Part shown: piece by piece, positions 33,845-45,717 of the stretch
Numbering within the stretch: position 1 is the first letter of the stretch
Layout: each line of letters begins with the position of its first letter
Assembly: GCF_964656455.1 (NCBI RefSeq)
Contig: NC_135715.1
Coordinates: 79,276,414-79,340,413 of the forward strand
DNA: 64,000 bases
Source: Halichoerus grypus
Taxonomy: Eukaryota > Chordata > Mammalia > Carnivora > Phocidae
Direction: 5' to 3'
Translations under genes and position numbers: made by a program
The notes under the pieces: generated by a model
What the model was told of the DNA's origin: nothing
Seen by the model: only the letters and a program-made list of their open reading frames with translations
The model's database searches: none

Positions 33845-34300
33845 AGGGTGAATAATGGCTCCCAAAGATATCAGATCCTAATCCCTGGAACCTGTAAAGG
33901 TTACCTTATATGGGAAAAGGGTCTTTGCAGATATGATTGAGGATTTAAAAACAGATTAGCTGGGTGGACCCTAAATGCACAAGCTTGCAAAGGGAGGTGG
34001 AAGGAGATTGCAGGCTTAAGAGAAGGCAATGTGACCACAGAGACATATTGGAGATCGGAGACTGAAGTAACCCATCCAAGGAATACTGGCAGTCACCAGA
34101 ATGTAGAAAGGCAAGGAATGGATTCTCTCCTAGGGCCTCCAGAGGAAGGATGGCCCTGCTGACACCTTGATTTGAGCCCTGTGGCATTGATTTCCAACTT
34201 AAAACCTCCAGAATCATTAGAGAAAAAAGTTTCTGTTGTTTTAATCCACCAAATTTACGGTAATCTGTTACAATGGCCACAGGAAATTTATACATTCCAC
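33845..34300 (+). mobile_element. MaLR-type LTR (MLT1-like)
   Basis: Hallmarks: GGTCTTTGCAGATATGATTG, TGGGTGGACCCTAAATGCA, CTGACACCTTGATTT, GTTTCTGTTGTTTTAATCC, GTAATCTGTTACAATGGCCA. Non-coding LTR piece, diverged. Confidence 0.8.
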
Positions 34301-34334
34301 TTCTTGGTTACATTTTCAAAACAACTCTTGATAT

Positions 34335-34480
34335 AGCTACAATTTTTGTCCCATTTTAATGAATAAGAAATTACGGTTTAGAGATGCTAACTAACCTGCC
34401 CAAGTCACACAGCTAGAATGCATGCCCGGGTCTTTATAATTCAATAGTCCAAGCTCTTCATTACTCTGCTATATTCAACC
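34335..34480 (+). mobile_element. MIR element
   Basis: Core matches MIR: CTAACCTGCCCAAGTCACAC, AGCTAGAATGCATG, then CTCTTCATTACTCTGCTAT. Confidence 0.85.
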
Positions 34481-34639
34481 AATATTTTCTGAGCATCTGA
34501 TATATATGCAGGGCTGTGCTGAAGCCAAAGAGACAGCAGAGAGTTAACAGTGAAGAGCCAGAAAAGAAAATAAGTTCTTGAGCAGATGGAGAGGATGAGG
34601 TCATGGACACAGGTGGTAGTAGAACTAATCCTGAACATG

Positions 34640-34720
34640 AATCAGAGAATTAGAAAAAAAAAGGGGGGGGGGGAGAAAAAGAAAAAAAATAAAAGGGGGG
34701 GAAAGGAAGGGTGGGTATAG
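34640..34720 (+). repeat. Purine-only G/A tract
   Basis: About 60 bp of G and A with runs of 11 and 7 G, followed by GGAAGGGTGGG. Low-complexity sequence with potential to form a G-quadruplex on the plus strand. Confidence 0.8.
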
Positions 34721-34856
34721 ACTGATTGCAGGTTACTCTGTAGATGGAGTGGATGGGAATCTGAAGTGGTTAATACATGGTAGCCTAATTTTCAGAGTAA
34801 GCCATCTGAGAAGGTGAGGATACAGTGGTCGTACAAGTCTTAAAGACTGGTTTAAG

Positions 34857-34942
34857 AGCCCCAACACCAACTCTTAAATCCTTTGTAATCCTCTTTCTCT
34901 AATAAAACCACTTAGCCCAGTTTAAAAAAATAAAAACAAAAA
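34857..34942 (+). pseudogene. Retroposed 3' end of an unidentified mRNA
   Basis: About 65 bp of non-repeat sequence with a canonical AATAAA at 34901-34906, an interrupted A-tail beginning about 16 nt later, and flanking repeats aaagactggtttaaga (34842-34857) and aaaggctggtttaaga (34943-34958). It does not resemble SINE or L1. It looks like the 3'UTR tip of a processed transcript; I could not name the parent gene. Confidence 0.75.
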
Positions 34943-34959
34943 AAAGGCTGGTTTAAGAA

Positions 34960-35510
34960 CATTGACTACTTCATATATATTGCTATTTGCTCATTTTGCT
35001 ATAAGGAGTGTCTGGGACAATGAAGATGATACTAATATACATAAATATAACTTTGGCAGATAGGTGACAGGGATGGAGAAATTGTTCATTGTATATTTTG
35101 TTGTATTTTAATTTCTGAACATAATTTCTCACTTGATTTTAAAGCAAAAATTAAAGTTTTTAAAAACAAAGTGGTAATAGATTGATCAGAGAAGACCTCT
35201 TTGAGCAGGTGATACTTATACCGAAATCTGGAATGACAAGAAAGATCCAATTGTGGGAAAATTGTAGGAAGGGCATCCTGCAAAAGCCTGAGGTAATGAA
35301 GTTGGTGAATTCAAGCAAGAGAATAAAGACCAATGTGGCTGAACAAGTTGGTAGGGAAGAACTGTAGGGGATATAAAAACTTGCACAGAAAAACCCACCA
35401 AGGCCAACAAGTTAGTTCATTAACTGCATTCAACGAAGATTTATGAAGCACCTAACCTAGTATGTACAAGACACCACTCATTTGGACACCTGAGAGAAAA
35501 AAAAAAAAAA
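34960..35510 (+). mobile_element. Ancient interspersed repeat (tentative)
   Basis: Phrases such as tcagagaagacctctttgagcaggtgatac, aggaagggcatcctgcaaaagcctgag and cattcaacgaagatttatgaagcacctaac resemble old LINE-derived mammalian repeats. Family not determined. Confidence 0.4.
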
Positions 35511-35814
35511 TCAATAAACAAAACAAGTAAACATCCCTGAAATTAGCAATCATGAATTCTAAATGCCAAGTTTGGATTTTACTGTAACAGGAATCATTGT
35601 AGTGTTTTCACTAAAAGGTTAACATGTTGTTTACATTTTTAATACATTGTTTGGGCTGCTATTTGGGAAATGGATTGTAAAAAGGCAGGACTAGAAGCAA
35701 AGAAACCAACTAGATGGCCACTGATCGAAGTGAGAGATAACAGTACCTGAAACAAAGGTGATGATAGGAGATGGAAAAAAGTGAACAGATTAGTGATTTT
35801 TAAAAAGTAGATCT

Positions 35815-36003
35815 CAGGCGCCTGGGTGGCTCAGTTGGTTGGGCAACTGCCTTCGGCTCAGGTCATGATCCTGGAATCCCGGGATCGAGTCCCACATCGG
35901 GCTCCCTGCTCAGCAGGGAGTCTGCTTCTCCCTCTGACCCTCCCCGCTCTCATGCGTGCTCTCTCTCTCACATAAATAAATGAAATCTTTAAAAAATAAA
36001 AAA
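35815..36003 (+). mobile_element. CAN-type SINE
   Basis: Duplication aaaaagtagatct at 35802-35814 and near 36005-36017. Confidence 0.96.
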
Positions 36004-36257
36004 TAAAAAGTAGATCTAACACGAAAAGATCAATAAGATTACTGTTGACTGGAAAAAAGTCACAGAACACAGAACATTACTACTACAATGTTATGCATTC
36101 TCCAAAAACCTATAAAGATACACACACTACATATATTTTTATGTAAATTCATGAAAAAAATAAAACCTCTGAAAGGATCACATTATACTGATATATATAG
36201 CTTATGAGGAGGAGCAGGGAGTCTGAGTAGGAGAGGTGATCAACAAGTTGCACTTTT

Positions 36258-36458
36258 TTTTTTTTTTTTTAAGATTCTATTTATTTATTTGACAGAGGGA
36301 GACACACAGCAAGAGAGGGAACACAAGCAGGGGGAGTGGGAGAGGGAGAAGCAGGCTTCCTGCTGAGCAGGGAGCCCGATGCAGGGCTCGATCCCAGGAC
36401 CCTGGGATCATGACCTGAGCCAAGGCAGACACTTAACGACTGAGCCACCCAGGCGCCC
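36258..36458 (-). mobile_element. CAN-type SINE, minus strand
   Basis: Full element with an 18-bp T-tract; flanks caacaagttgcacttt on both sides (36241 and 36459). Confidence 0.97.
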
Positions 36459-37339
36459 CAACAAGTTGCACTTTAGATTTAACATTAATCTAAAAAGAAT
36501 TTCGGGCAGCTAAGCACCTGAATGAATAATGGGAAAAACAGGAGTCAACAACAGAAAACAATATAAAGTTGATAAAGCATTAAAGAGGAGGGGATTATCA
36601 ATCTCCAGAAACAAAAGGGATACAGAATAAGCACTTTTCACAGACATTAAATAGGGGTATAACAACTACATTATGAAAACACTGGATAGACCATAACTAA
36701 TTTGCTCTTCTCACTGAATGTCTAGAACCTAAAAGAGTGCCTAGGCACAGAGTATACACTCAGCTGTCCCAAATATTTGTGGAAGGGCCAGAAGGCAAAA
36801 ACCCATATGTTCATTTTGACTACCAGAGTTATTTTTAAGTAACATGATTATTTAATCGTCAAGGTATACAATCTAGTCCCTTATTTTATATATAATGTGC
36901 TATTCTCTGACCTTCAGCATCCTACTCAAACCAAGTTTAGTTTCAATCAACACAGTAATGAAAATGAAATATTTTCAATAACAAATAGTATTTTATAGGA
37001 AAAGCCTTATTGTATTTTCACTTAACTGTGACAAAACCTTGAGTTAAATAAGAGAGATGTTAACTTTTCTATAATAAAACCGTATCTCAGACACAGTAAA
37101 ACTGCTCAGTTCCAAAACCAGTCTCAAATCATTACTCTAAGAGCAAGAACTGTGTCTCTGTCAGTATGGAAGACATGTTGATACTGGGAAATGGCAGAAG
37201 ATACATTTATATCTGCTTTAAAGAAAACAGATTAATTCTATTTAAAAGTTTAAGGGGTGGCTTGATTTGACTTACTCAAAGATCTACAAATTGCCATTCC
37301 ATACTCTAAGACATTTAAATATTTTCAAAAATTAAAATT

Positions 37340-37545
37340 TTTGAGCCTGGGTGGCTCAGCTGGTTAAGCACCCGACTCTTGATTTCCACTCAGTTCATGA
37401 TCTCAGGGTTGTGGGATGGAGCCCCCAGTCAGGTTCTGCACTCAGCAGGAAGTCTGCATTTCTCCCTCTCTCTCTCTCCCCCTCTGCCCCTCCACCCACT
37501 TGTGTGTGCTCTCTCTCCCTCTCTCTAAAATAAATAAATGTTAAA
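37340..37545 (+). mobile_element. CAN-type SINE, older subtype
   Basis: Head starts GAGCCTGGGTGGCTCAGCTG, body of the GACTCTTGATTTCC type, TAAAATAAATAAATG tail. Head lacks a few 5' bases. Confidence 0.93.
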
Positions 37546-37920
37546 AAAAAATAAAATAAAATATATACACCATTACTCTGAAACAGCTCCTCACTAAGGA
37601 AGACTTCTTCAGGGTAAAACAGTAACATATGCTAGGGGAAACCCTCATATAAGGACTTCACATAATTTTAAGTAAACATAAAAAAAAAAAAAATTTAACA
37701 TTACCACTACAGAAAGTATTAAAAATTGAAATATGCTGAATAACAGTGATTCAAAATTTTCATAACTCAAATAAATTCGTTTTAAAAAATAAGTGTATCC
37801 ATCCACTAATATTTTAACATTTGTCTGATGCTTGTTATGAGTCGAATATTCATATGAGTTAAACATTAAAGCAAATCCATGAAAGAAATCACTATTGCCT
37901 TCTCTATACGGATTTGAAAA

Positions 37921-38030
37921 CAAGGGGTGCCTGGCTGGCTCAGTCGGTAGAGCATGGGACTCTTGATCTCAGGGTGGTGAGTTCAAGCCCCACACTGGGC
38001 CTAAAGTTTATTTTAAAAATAATAATAATA
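37921..38030 (+). mobile_element. Short tRNA-Lys SINE, very tRNA-like
   Basis: GCCTGGCTGGCTCAGTCGGT, then AGAGCATGGGACTCTTGATC, then a T-arm-like GTTCAAGCC and ...TGGGC: close to tRNA-Lys(CTT) over its whole length, followed by a short TTTTAAAAATAATAATAATAA tail. Tail and acceptor mismatches argue for a SINE rather than a tRNA gene. Confidence 0.88.
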
Positions 38031-38984
38031 ATGTTCAAAGCTAAGCTGCCCACGACCACAGCCAGCAAGCTGGATATTAGCTTTTTGAATATTCATATTG
38101 ATATGTAATTAAGTATTGAGTAATAATATAGCACAGCTCTTATTTAATAAAAAATTCAATAAAATAACCAAATCAATATTCAAACTACACAAGTATCAAA
38201 TGGAAGAAATGAAGTTGAACTTGAAGTTAATATTCATGTGCCACAAAGTAGGAAGTACCCTCATCAACACAGCAATTTTCAGAGGAATAAGGAAAGCATA
38301 AATATACAGACGTTATGAAATGCATAGGCTTTTAATGCATGAGTTCTCTGGATCCTTTCTATGGTTTTAGCACACCTAAAACAAGACCATTTCTAAAACA
38401 GAAAAGCTAGAACTGACTTCATAATACCCTCTGATGGCAGTGCTAGGTATCAATCAGAAGAAAACACTGCAGCTCAGAATAGAACTTTCTTTACCAGTTA
38501 GCTCTCTGCAGTAATCCACTTCTGAAAACAGAGTAACTACTCAACTATAACAACTGTTTTCAAATCCTATACTATAAATATATTTGGCCACTTCTATATG
38601 TCATTGAGAATATGTTTCAATCACCAAACACTCAATTTACTCCGTTTATGTGACTACAAGTTGACCTAATTAAATGTGATTAAAAGTTGACCACTTCTAC
38701 ATTATATACGTAAAATCTATTCCGTTTAGCCACTTTTCTGCATCATCCATTCTAATTACCTATTTTACACTGAGCAAATTCCTTTACTTCTCTGAGCCTC
38801 AATTTTCCCTAGAGTAAATGGTATAAAAATAGTTCTTAGGATTTTTCTTAGAATTCAAAAAGATAACCAGATGTGAAAATCAATTAGCACACTGTTCACT
38901 CCTAAACAATTACCAGGGAATTTTTGCCTTTACCCCAAGATTTCAGTAAGTTTCTAATATTGATACTCCATTGATATTCCATCA

Positions 38985-39325
38985 ATGTCACAGACTGAAT
39001 GTGGTCCCCCCAAATTTATATGTTAAGATGGTATTAGGAGGCAGGGCCTTTGAGAGGTGATTAGGACACAAAGGTGGAGCCCTCATGAATGGGATTAGTG
39101 CCCTTTTTATAAAAAACACCCCAGAGAGCTCCCTTCCCTCCTCCACCATGTGAGGACACAGTGAGAAGATAACAATCCATCTATGAACCAGGAAGCTGTC
39201 CCACACCAGACACCAAATCTGCCAGAGCCTTGATCTTAGACTTCCCAGCCTTTAGAATGGTGAGAAATAAGTGTTTGCTGTCTTTGGTAATTCAGTGTAG
39301 CAGCCCAAACAAACTACAATGTTCA
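38985..39325 (+). mobile_element. MaLR-type LTR (MST/MLT1-like)
   Basis: Hallmarks: AGACTGAATGTGGTCCCCCC, GGTGGAGCCCTCATGAATGG, GATTAGTGCCCTT, ACCATGTGAGGACACAG, CTATGAACCAGGAAGC, CTTGATCTTAGACTTCCCAG. Non-coding LTR piece. Confidence 0.85.
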
Positions 39326-39456
39326 TCATAAATTATGAATGCTTTACAGTCGTATTTGGTCTTTATTTTGATTCAACAAGAATCAATTAATACAATACTT
39401 AACGTTCTCGTGGAAAAAAAAACAAAGAAAATGTGGTAGTTAAAATATAAATGTTG

Positions 39457-39652
39457 GGGTGCCTGGGTGGCTCAGTCGTTAAGCGTCTGCCTTCAGCTCA
39501 AGTCATGATCCCAGAGTCCTGGGATAGAGCCCCGCATCAGGCTCCCTGCTCAGTGGGGAGTCTGCTTCTCCCTCTCCCGCTCCCCCTGCTTATGTTCCCT
39601 CTCTTGCTGTGTCTCTCTCTGTCAAATAAATAAATAAAATCTTAAAAATATA
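39457..39652 (+). mobile_element. CAN-type SINE
   Basis: Full element; flanks atataaatgttg on both sides (near 39445 and 39653). Confidence 0.95.
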
Positions 39653-39743
39653 TATATAAATGTTGACATTCCTAACAATAAAGTACTAGCACTTGCTGAA
39701 AAAGCTTATGAACATTCAGAGAAAATCACAAGAAAGCACTTCA

Positions 39744-39972
39744 GGGACGCCTGGGTGGCTCAGTTGGTTAAGCATCTGCCTTCCACTCAGGTCATGATCC
39801 CAGGGTCCTGGGACCAAGTCCTGCATCTGGGATCAACTTCTGCATTGGGTTCCTTGCTCAGCAGGGAGCCTACTTCTCTCTCCCTCTGCCTGCTCTGCCT
39901 GCCACTCCCCCTGCTTGTACTCTCTTCTCTGGCAAATAAAATCTTTAAAAAAAAAAAAAAAAAGAACAGAAC
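39744..39972 (+). mobile_element. CAN-type SINE with internal partial duplication
   Basis: Duplication agaaagcacttca at 39731-39743 and 39973-39985. The middle section is partly repeated (gtcctgcatctgggatcaa, then cttctgcattgggttcc). Confidence 0.95.
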
Positions 39973-40179
39973 AGAAAGCACTTCAAAATGATTCAAGAAA
40001 AACAATTATCATTTTCTCACTGATAGAAGCCTATCCAAGAGCTTTCTAGGTACCATGTTAAAAAGAAAGCTAAGGTGAATTCTTCTCTACAGCAAAGGTT
40101 AGTCAATACGTGATCATGGGTACTTTCAAAAGTTCTGAGTCAAATTGGCAAATTTTAAACTTTCAGAATAAAAATTCTT

Positions 40180-40360
40180 GGGGTGGCTCAGTCAATTAAG
40201 TGTCTGCCTTCAGCTCAGGTCATGATCCAAGGGTCCTGGGATCGAGCCCCACCCAATAGAGAGTCTGCTTCTCCCTCTTCCTCTGCTGCTCCCCCTGCTT
40301 GTGTTTTCTGGCTCTCCCTGTCAAATAAATACATAAATTCTTAAAAAAAAAAAAAAAAAA
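40180..40360 (+). mobile_element. 5'-truncated CAN-type SINE
   Basis: Starts at GGGGTGGCTCAGTC, missing the first bases of the head. Perfect duplication agaataaaaattctt at 40165-40179 and 40361-40375. Confidence 0.96.
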
Positions 40361-40390
40361 AGAATAAAAATTCTTAATCAAATAGGAATA

Positions 40391-40608
40391 AGGGCATCTG
40401 GGTGGCTTAGTCCGTTAAGTGCCCAACTCCTGATTTCAGCTCAGGTCATGATCTAAGGGTGGTGAAATTGAGCCCCGTGTCAGGCTCCCTGCTCAGTGTG
40501 TCAGGCTCCCTGCTCAGTGCAGAGTGTGCTTGAGATTCTCTCTCTCCGTCTGCCCCTTCCCCTGCTTGTGCATGCACATGGGTGCACGCACTAATAAATA
40601 TTTTTTAA
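40391..40608 (+). mobile_element. CAN-type SINE with tandem 21-bp repeat
   Basis: Flanked by aaataggaata. The unit gtcaggctccctgctcagtg is repeated in tandem within the body at 40479-40520. Confidence 0.94.
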
Positions 40609-40811
40609 AATAGGAATAGATGGATGTATAAATACATATATAAAATACCAACCAAAGGATATCACCAAATTTAATGTGAAATATTAAAAACATTATTATT
40701 AAAGTCAAGAATAAGATAAGGATATTCTTTATTTTTATCATATATCACTTCCAGAAGTACCAGCCAATGCAATTATATGAAAAAAAAGAGATATAAAAAT
40801 TTGAAAGGAGA

Positions 40812-41005
40812 GGCACCTGTGTGGCACAGTCGGTTAAGTGTCCAACTCTTGATTTTTGCTCAGCCTCAGGTCAGGATCTCAGGGTGATGAGATCGAGCCC
40901 CACACCAGTCTCCACACTCAGTAGGGAGTTTGCCTGAGATTCTCTCTCCCCCTCTCCCTCTGCCCCTCCCACTTGTGCACTCTCTCTCAAATAAATAAAT
41001 CTGAA
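40812..41005 (+). mobile_element. CAN-type SINE, older subtype
   Basis: Head GGCACCTGTGTGGCACAGTC, body with GCTCAGCCTCAGGTCAGG (short extra segment); flanks aaaatttgaaag and aaatttttttgaaag. Confidence 0.92.
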
Positions 41006-41164
41006 AAAAAATTTTTTTGAAAGAAAAATTATCATTACATGTAAATTAGGTTAATTTTTACCTCAAAAACCAAAAATATTTACATGAAAAACTACTGCAG
41101 TGAGATAATTTAATCAAGCACTGGATACAAAATTAATGCACAGAATATTAAATTAATTGGATGG

Positions 41165-41367
41165 GGGTGCTCCTGGGTGGCTCAGTTGGTTGGTTGAGCT
41201 TTCAACTCTTTTGACTCAGGTCATGATCTTAGGGTCATGAGATCAAGCCCAGGGTCAGGCTCCGCACTCAGTGGGGAGTCTGCTTCTCTCCCTCTGCCCC
41301 ACCCCCTGCTCACATGCTCACTCTCTCTCTCCCTCTCTCTCTAAAATAAATAAATAAATCTCTAAAA
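41165..41367 (+). mobile_element. CAN-type SINE
   Basis: Perfect 15-bp duplication aaattaattggatgg at 41150-41164 and 41368-41382. Head has a GGTTGGTTG tandem. Confidence 0.96.
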
Positions 41368-42960
41368 AAATTAATTGGATGGCCAATTGAAGACAGATAC
41401 AAAACTTTCCTTCCATCCAACAACCAACTAAATACAGAGATTAAAAAAAAAAGACAAACCTACAAAGACAAGTAGAACAGGGGAGAATTCAACAGCATCA
41501 GAAATATTAGAAGAGGGAAAACAGAAGAGCATGGATTCATTGTGACTCACTTAGAAGACCTCAAAAAGATAAAACTCTAAACACCTACTAAAGAAAGTTT
41601 TTAAATGACTAGATTACATACGGAATTAAACTTGTAGTTAACAATTCATTTGTCCTAAGGCAAGAAGTATCCTGATCAGCACAAAATTTTCAGAAGAACA
41701 AGGCAACTGGTCCTTTTAAGTATGATATGAAAAATAAATCAAGACAGGTATCAACAAGATGGCAGAGTGAAAGTTCTAGATATGGGTCCCTCTACACAAG
41801 TAACCATTGAGCTGGACAGAGTGATTGGCACCAATTACTTTAGATCCCTGGAACCCCAATGAACACTCATATCAACCAGGGGAGTGCTTCAGGAAGAAGT
41901 TGCTGATCATTCATAAGTGAGCAGAATGTATGAACCAGCAATCATCCGCCATTCCTTACCCCAACTTGGCTATGGGGATAGCATCCTGCATTCCTGGAAA
42001 GTCTGGCTGGTCAGAGGACTGGCAGTGAGGAAGGTCTAAAAACCATGGAACTGTGTTTGGGGTGGTCTGAAGTGGTTGCAGCCCTCTGGGCAGTAACAGC
42101 TTTCCCAGCAGCATCTATCAGATTTAATGAGACATGACCCTTTATTTCATTGTTTTTCACACAAACATTTAAGGAAATTTTTGTCAGGTCAACAGCTCAC
42201 TAGGAATAATGGAACAGATCTTCAAAACGTACAAAGAAACAGAAAAGTCCTATTCACAGAAATAAAAGAATTTGACAGAAACTATTCCTGAGAAATCCCA
42301 AATTTTGGAATAACTAGTAAAGACATTAAATCAACTATCTTAAATATGCTCAGTGAGCTAAAGGAAAGCACTGACAGAACTAAAAGAAATCAGAAAACAA
42401 GGCATAATCAAAATGAAAATACCGACAGACACAAATTATAAACAAGTAAACAAAAATTCTGGAGATGAAAAATACAATAACAAGTGAAAAATTCACTAGA
42501 GATATCAACAGCAGATTTGGACAGGTAGAAGAATCAGTAAACTGGAAGGAAGAAAAATTGAAATTATCCTATCTGAGGAAGAGGAAAAAAAGGGAAGAAA
42601 AACGAAGAGAGCCAGAAGGATCTACAAAACATTACCAAGCATACCAACATATATGTATCATAAAGAGAACAAAAGGAACAGGAATAAATATTTGAAGAAA
42701 TAATGACTGAAAACTCCTAAATACAATACACATCCAACAAGCTCAACAAATTCCAAGCCAGATAAACTGAGAGACACCCACAAGACACATAATGGCCAAC
42801 AAAGATAGAGAATTTTAAGAGAGAAGTCATCATGTATAATAATATTCATCATCAATAATAATATTTAGATTATCAGCTTATTTCTCATTAGAAACCATGG
42901 AAGCCAGAAGCTAGTGGGATGACATTTAAAGTAATCAACAACAAAAAAATGTCAACTAAG

Positions 42961-43140
42961 GGGCGCGTGCGTGGCTCAGTCATTAAGCATCCGCCTTCGG
43001 CTTGGGTCATGATCCCAGGGTTCTGGGACTGAGCCCCACGTCAGGCTCCCTGGGAAGCCTGCTTCTCCTTCTCCCTCTGCCTGCTGCTTGTGTTCCCTCT
43101 CTCGCTGTCTCTCTCTGTCAAATAAATAAAATCTTAAAAA
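42961..43140 (+). mobile_element. CAN-type SINE
   Basis: Flanked by aaaaaatgtcaactaag on both sides (42944-42960 and 43141-43157). Confidence 0.96.
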
Positions 43141-43577
43141 AAAAAATGTCAACTAAGAATTCTATATCCAGCAAAAAATTCCTCCAAAATTAAGGAGAAA
43201 CTAAGACATTTCTAGATAGACAAAAGCAGAGGGAGTTCATACCTGCATGAAATGCTATCCTTCGGGCAATAATAAAAACATATTAAATAAATTGAAGCCG
43301 TAAGAAATGAAGAACTTAAGTGAAATTACCTATATAAATCAACAGAAAGACAGTATTACTGTACTTTTAGTTTATAATTACTTTTTTCCTATGATTTACA
43401 AGACAAATAGATAAAACAACAATTATCAGTATTTGTTAATAAATACACATATAAAGATAATAATCTGAGAAAAATAAGGGGGAGAACAGAAATATATAAC
43501 AGGAGAGTGCATACTGCTGAAACTAAGTCGGTACTATTTCCAATAAATTGTAAATTTAAGATGATTTTAATCTTTTT

Positions 43578-43771
43578 TTTTTTTTAAAGATTTTATTTAT
43601 TTATTCGACAGAGAGAGTGAGAGAGTACAAGCAGGGAGGAGTAGTAGAGGGAGAGAGAGAAGCAGGCTTCCCACTGAGCAGAGAGCCTGACACGGGGCTC
43701 GATCCCAGGACCCTGAGATATGACCTGAGCCGAAGGCAGACACTTAACCATCTGAGCCACCCAGGCACCCC
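43578..43771 (-). mobile_element. CAN-type SINE, minus strand
   Basis: Full inverted element; flanks aagatgattttaatcttt on both sides. Confidence 0.97.
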
Positions 43772-44540
43772 AAGATGATTTTAATCTTTAAGATAACCAC
43801 TGAGAAAAACGTTTTAAACTATATACAGTAAAGGGAATCAAATGGTACACTAGAATAAAGTTAATCAAACACAAAAGAAGGCAGTAAAGAAGAAATGGCA
43901 TGGGGGAGGAAGGACATATAAGACATACAGAAAACAAACAGCAAAATGGCAGAGGTGAATCCTTCCTTATTCATAATTATTTTAAATGTAAATAGATTAA
44001 ATTATATTAAAAGATTGGGAGGTTAGATTAAAAAAAACAAAGGATCTATGTATATGCTGTGTAGAAAAGACTCACTTTAGATACAAAGACACAGACTGAA
44101 AGTAGATGAATAGAAAAGACACTCCTCGCAAATAGTAACCAGAGAAGAGAATAGATATACTAATATTAGACAAAATAAACATGAAGTCAAAAAAGGTTAT
44201 GAGACACAGGAAGCCCCTATATACTGTAAAAGATTCAACCCATCAGGAAGATATAAATATATATACATATACACAACAAAAGAGTGCACAAAATATATGA
44301 AATAAAAACTGCCAAAAATAAAAATAGAAGCAAAAGTGGAAAATCAGAAATAGTTAGAAATTAAACAACACACTTCAACAATCAATGGGTCAAAGAAGAA
44401 ATCACAAGGGAAATGAAAAAAACACTTTGAAACCAAAGAAAACACAAACACAACATATCAAAACATGGGATGCAGTGACAACAGTGTTCAGCAGGAAATT
44501 TACAGCTATTAACACTTACATTTAAAAATATCTGAAATCA

Positions 44541-44738
44541 GAGCACCTGGGTGGCTCAGTCAGTTAAGCATCTGCCTTCAACTCAGGTCATGATCCCGGA
44601 GTCCAGGGATTGAGCCCTGCATCAGGCTCCCTCCTCAGCAGAGTCTGCTTCTCCCTCTGCCCTTCACCCTGATTGTGCTCTCTCTTGCTCTCTCTCTCTC
44701 CCTCAAATAAACTCTTTAAAAATAAATAAATAAATAAA
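44541..44738 (+). mobile_element. CAN-type SINE
   Basis: Duplication aaaatatctgaaatca at 44525-44540 and about 44740-44755; (AAAT)n tail. Confidence 0.96.
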
Positions 44739-45138
44739 TAAAATATCTGAAATCAATAAACTTTATACCTTAAGAAGCCAGAAAAAGAAGAGCAATCTAA
44801 ACCCAAGCCTGGCAGAAAGGATGAAATAAAGATTAGTGCACAGATAAACCAAATAGAGGGAAAAAAAAGAGAGAAATCATCAAAAGAAAAAGATAGTTCT
44901 TTGAAAAAAATTACCAAATCTTTATCTAGATTAACTAAGAAACAAAAAAAAATCTCAAATTATTAAAATCAGAAATGAAAATAAGACCTCACTACTGATT
45001 TTACAGAAACAGAATTATAAGAGAGCACAATGAACAATTGTATGCCAATAAATCAGATAACCAAGATAAAATGGACAAATTCCTAGATATACACAACTAC
45101 CAAAACTAACTCAAGAAAGAATATAAAATCTAGGGGTG

Positions 45139-45242
45139 CGCATCGGGCTCCCTGCTAGGCGGGGAGCCTGCTTCTCCCTCTGCTGCTGCCTCTATCTCTC
45201 TCTCTGACTCTCATGAATAAATAAAAAAAAAAAAAAAAAAAA
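45139..45242 (+). mobile_element. 5'-truncated CAN-type SINE inside another SINE
   Basis: Starts in the middle of the element (CGCATCGGGCTCCCTGC). Flanks aaaatctaggggtg (45125-45138 and 45243-45256). It landed in the first bases of the short tRNA-Lys SINE that follows. Confidence 0.93.
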
Positions 45243-45251
45243 AAAATCTAG

Positions 45252-45371
45252 GGGTGACTGGCTGACTCAGTCAGTAGAGTATGCAACTCTTAATCTTGAG
45301 GTTGTATGTTTGAGCCCCACACTGGGTGTAGAGATTACATAAAATAAAATTAAAATAAAATAAAATAAAAT
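45252..45371 (+). mobile_element. Short tRNA-Lys SINE
   Basis: GGTGACTGGCTGACTCAGTC head with tRNA-like text to GAGCCCCACACTGGG, then (TAAAA)n tail. Outer duplication aaaatcta. Confidence 0.9.
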
Positions 45372-45502
45372 CTAAATAGAACTACAATAAGCAAGGAGAT
45401 TAAATCAGTCATCAAAAGTCTCCCAACAAAGAAATGTCCAGAACAGATAGCTTCACTGATAAATTCTACCAAACATTTGAAGAATTAACATTGATCCTTC
45501 TC

Positions 45503-45717
45503 GGGCGCCTGGGTGGCTCAGTTGGTTGGGCGACTGCCTTCGGCTCAGGTCATGATCCTGGAGTCCCTGGATCGAGTCCCGCATCGGGCTCCCTGCTCGG
45601 CAGGGAGCCTGCTTCTCCCTCTGACCCTCCCCCCCTCTCATGTGCTCTCTCTCTCTCTCATTCTCTCTGTCTCAAATGAATAAATAAAATCTTTAAAAAA
45701 AAAAAACAAAAAAAAAA
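45503..45717 (+). mobile_element. CAN-type SINE
   Basis: Perfect 16-bp duplication aacattgatccttctc at 45487-45502 and 45718-45733, inside L1 ORF2 sequence. Confidence 0.97.

Noticed and set aside
33945..34295. Minus-strand 116-codon frame
   Set aside because: It lies wholly within a MaLR-type LTR and is antisense to it.
37921..38030. Functional tRNA-Lys gene
   Set aside because: Mismatches in the acceptor stem, an A-rich SINE-type tail and several similar short copies in the window point to a SINE.
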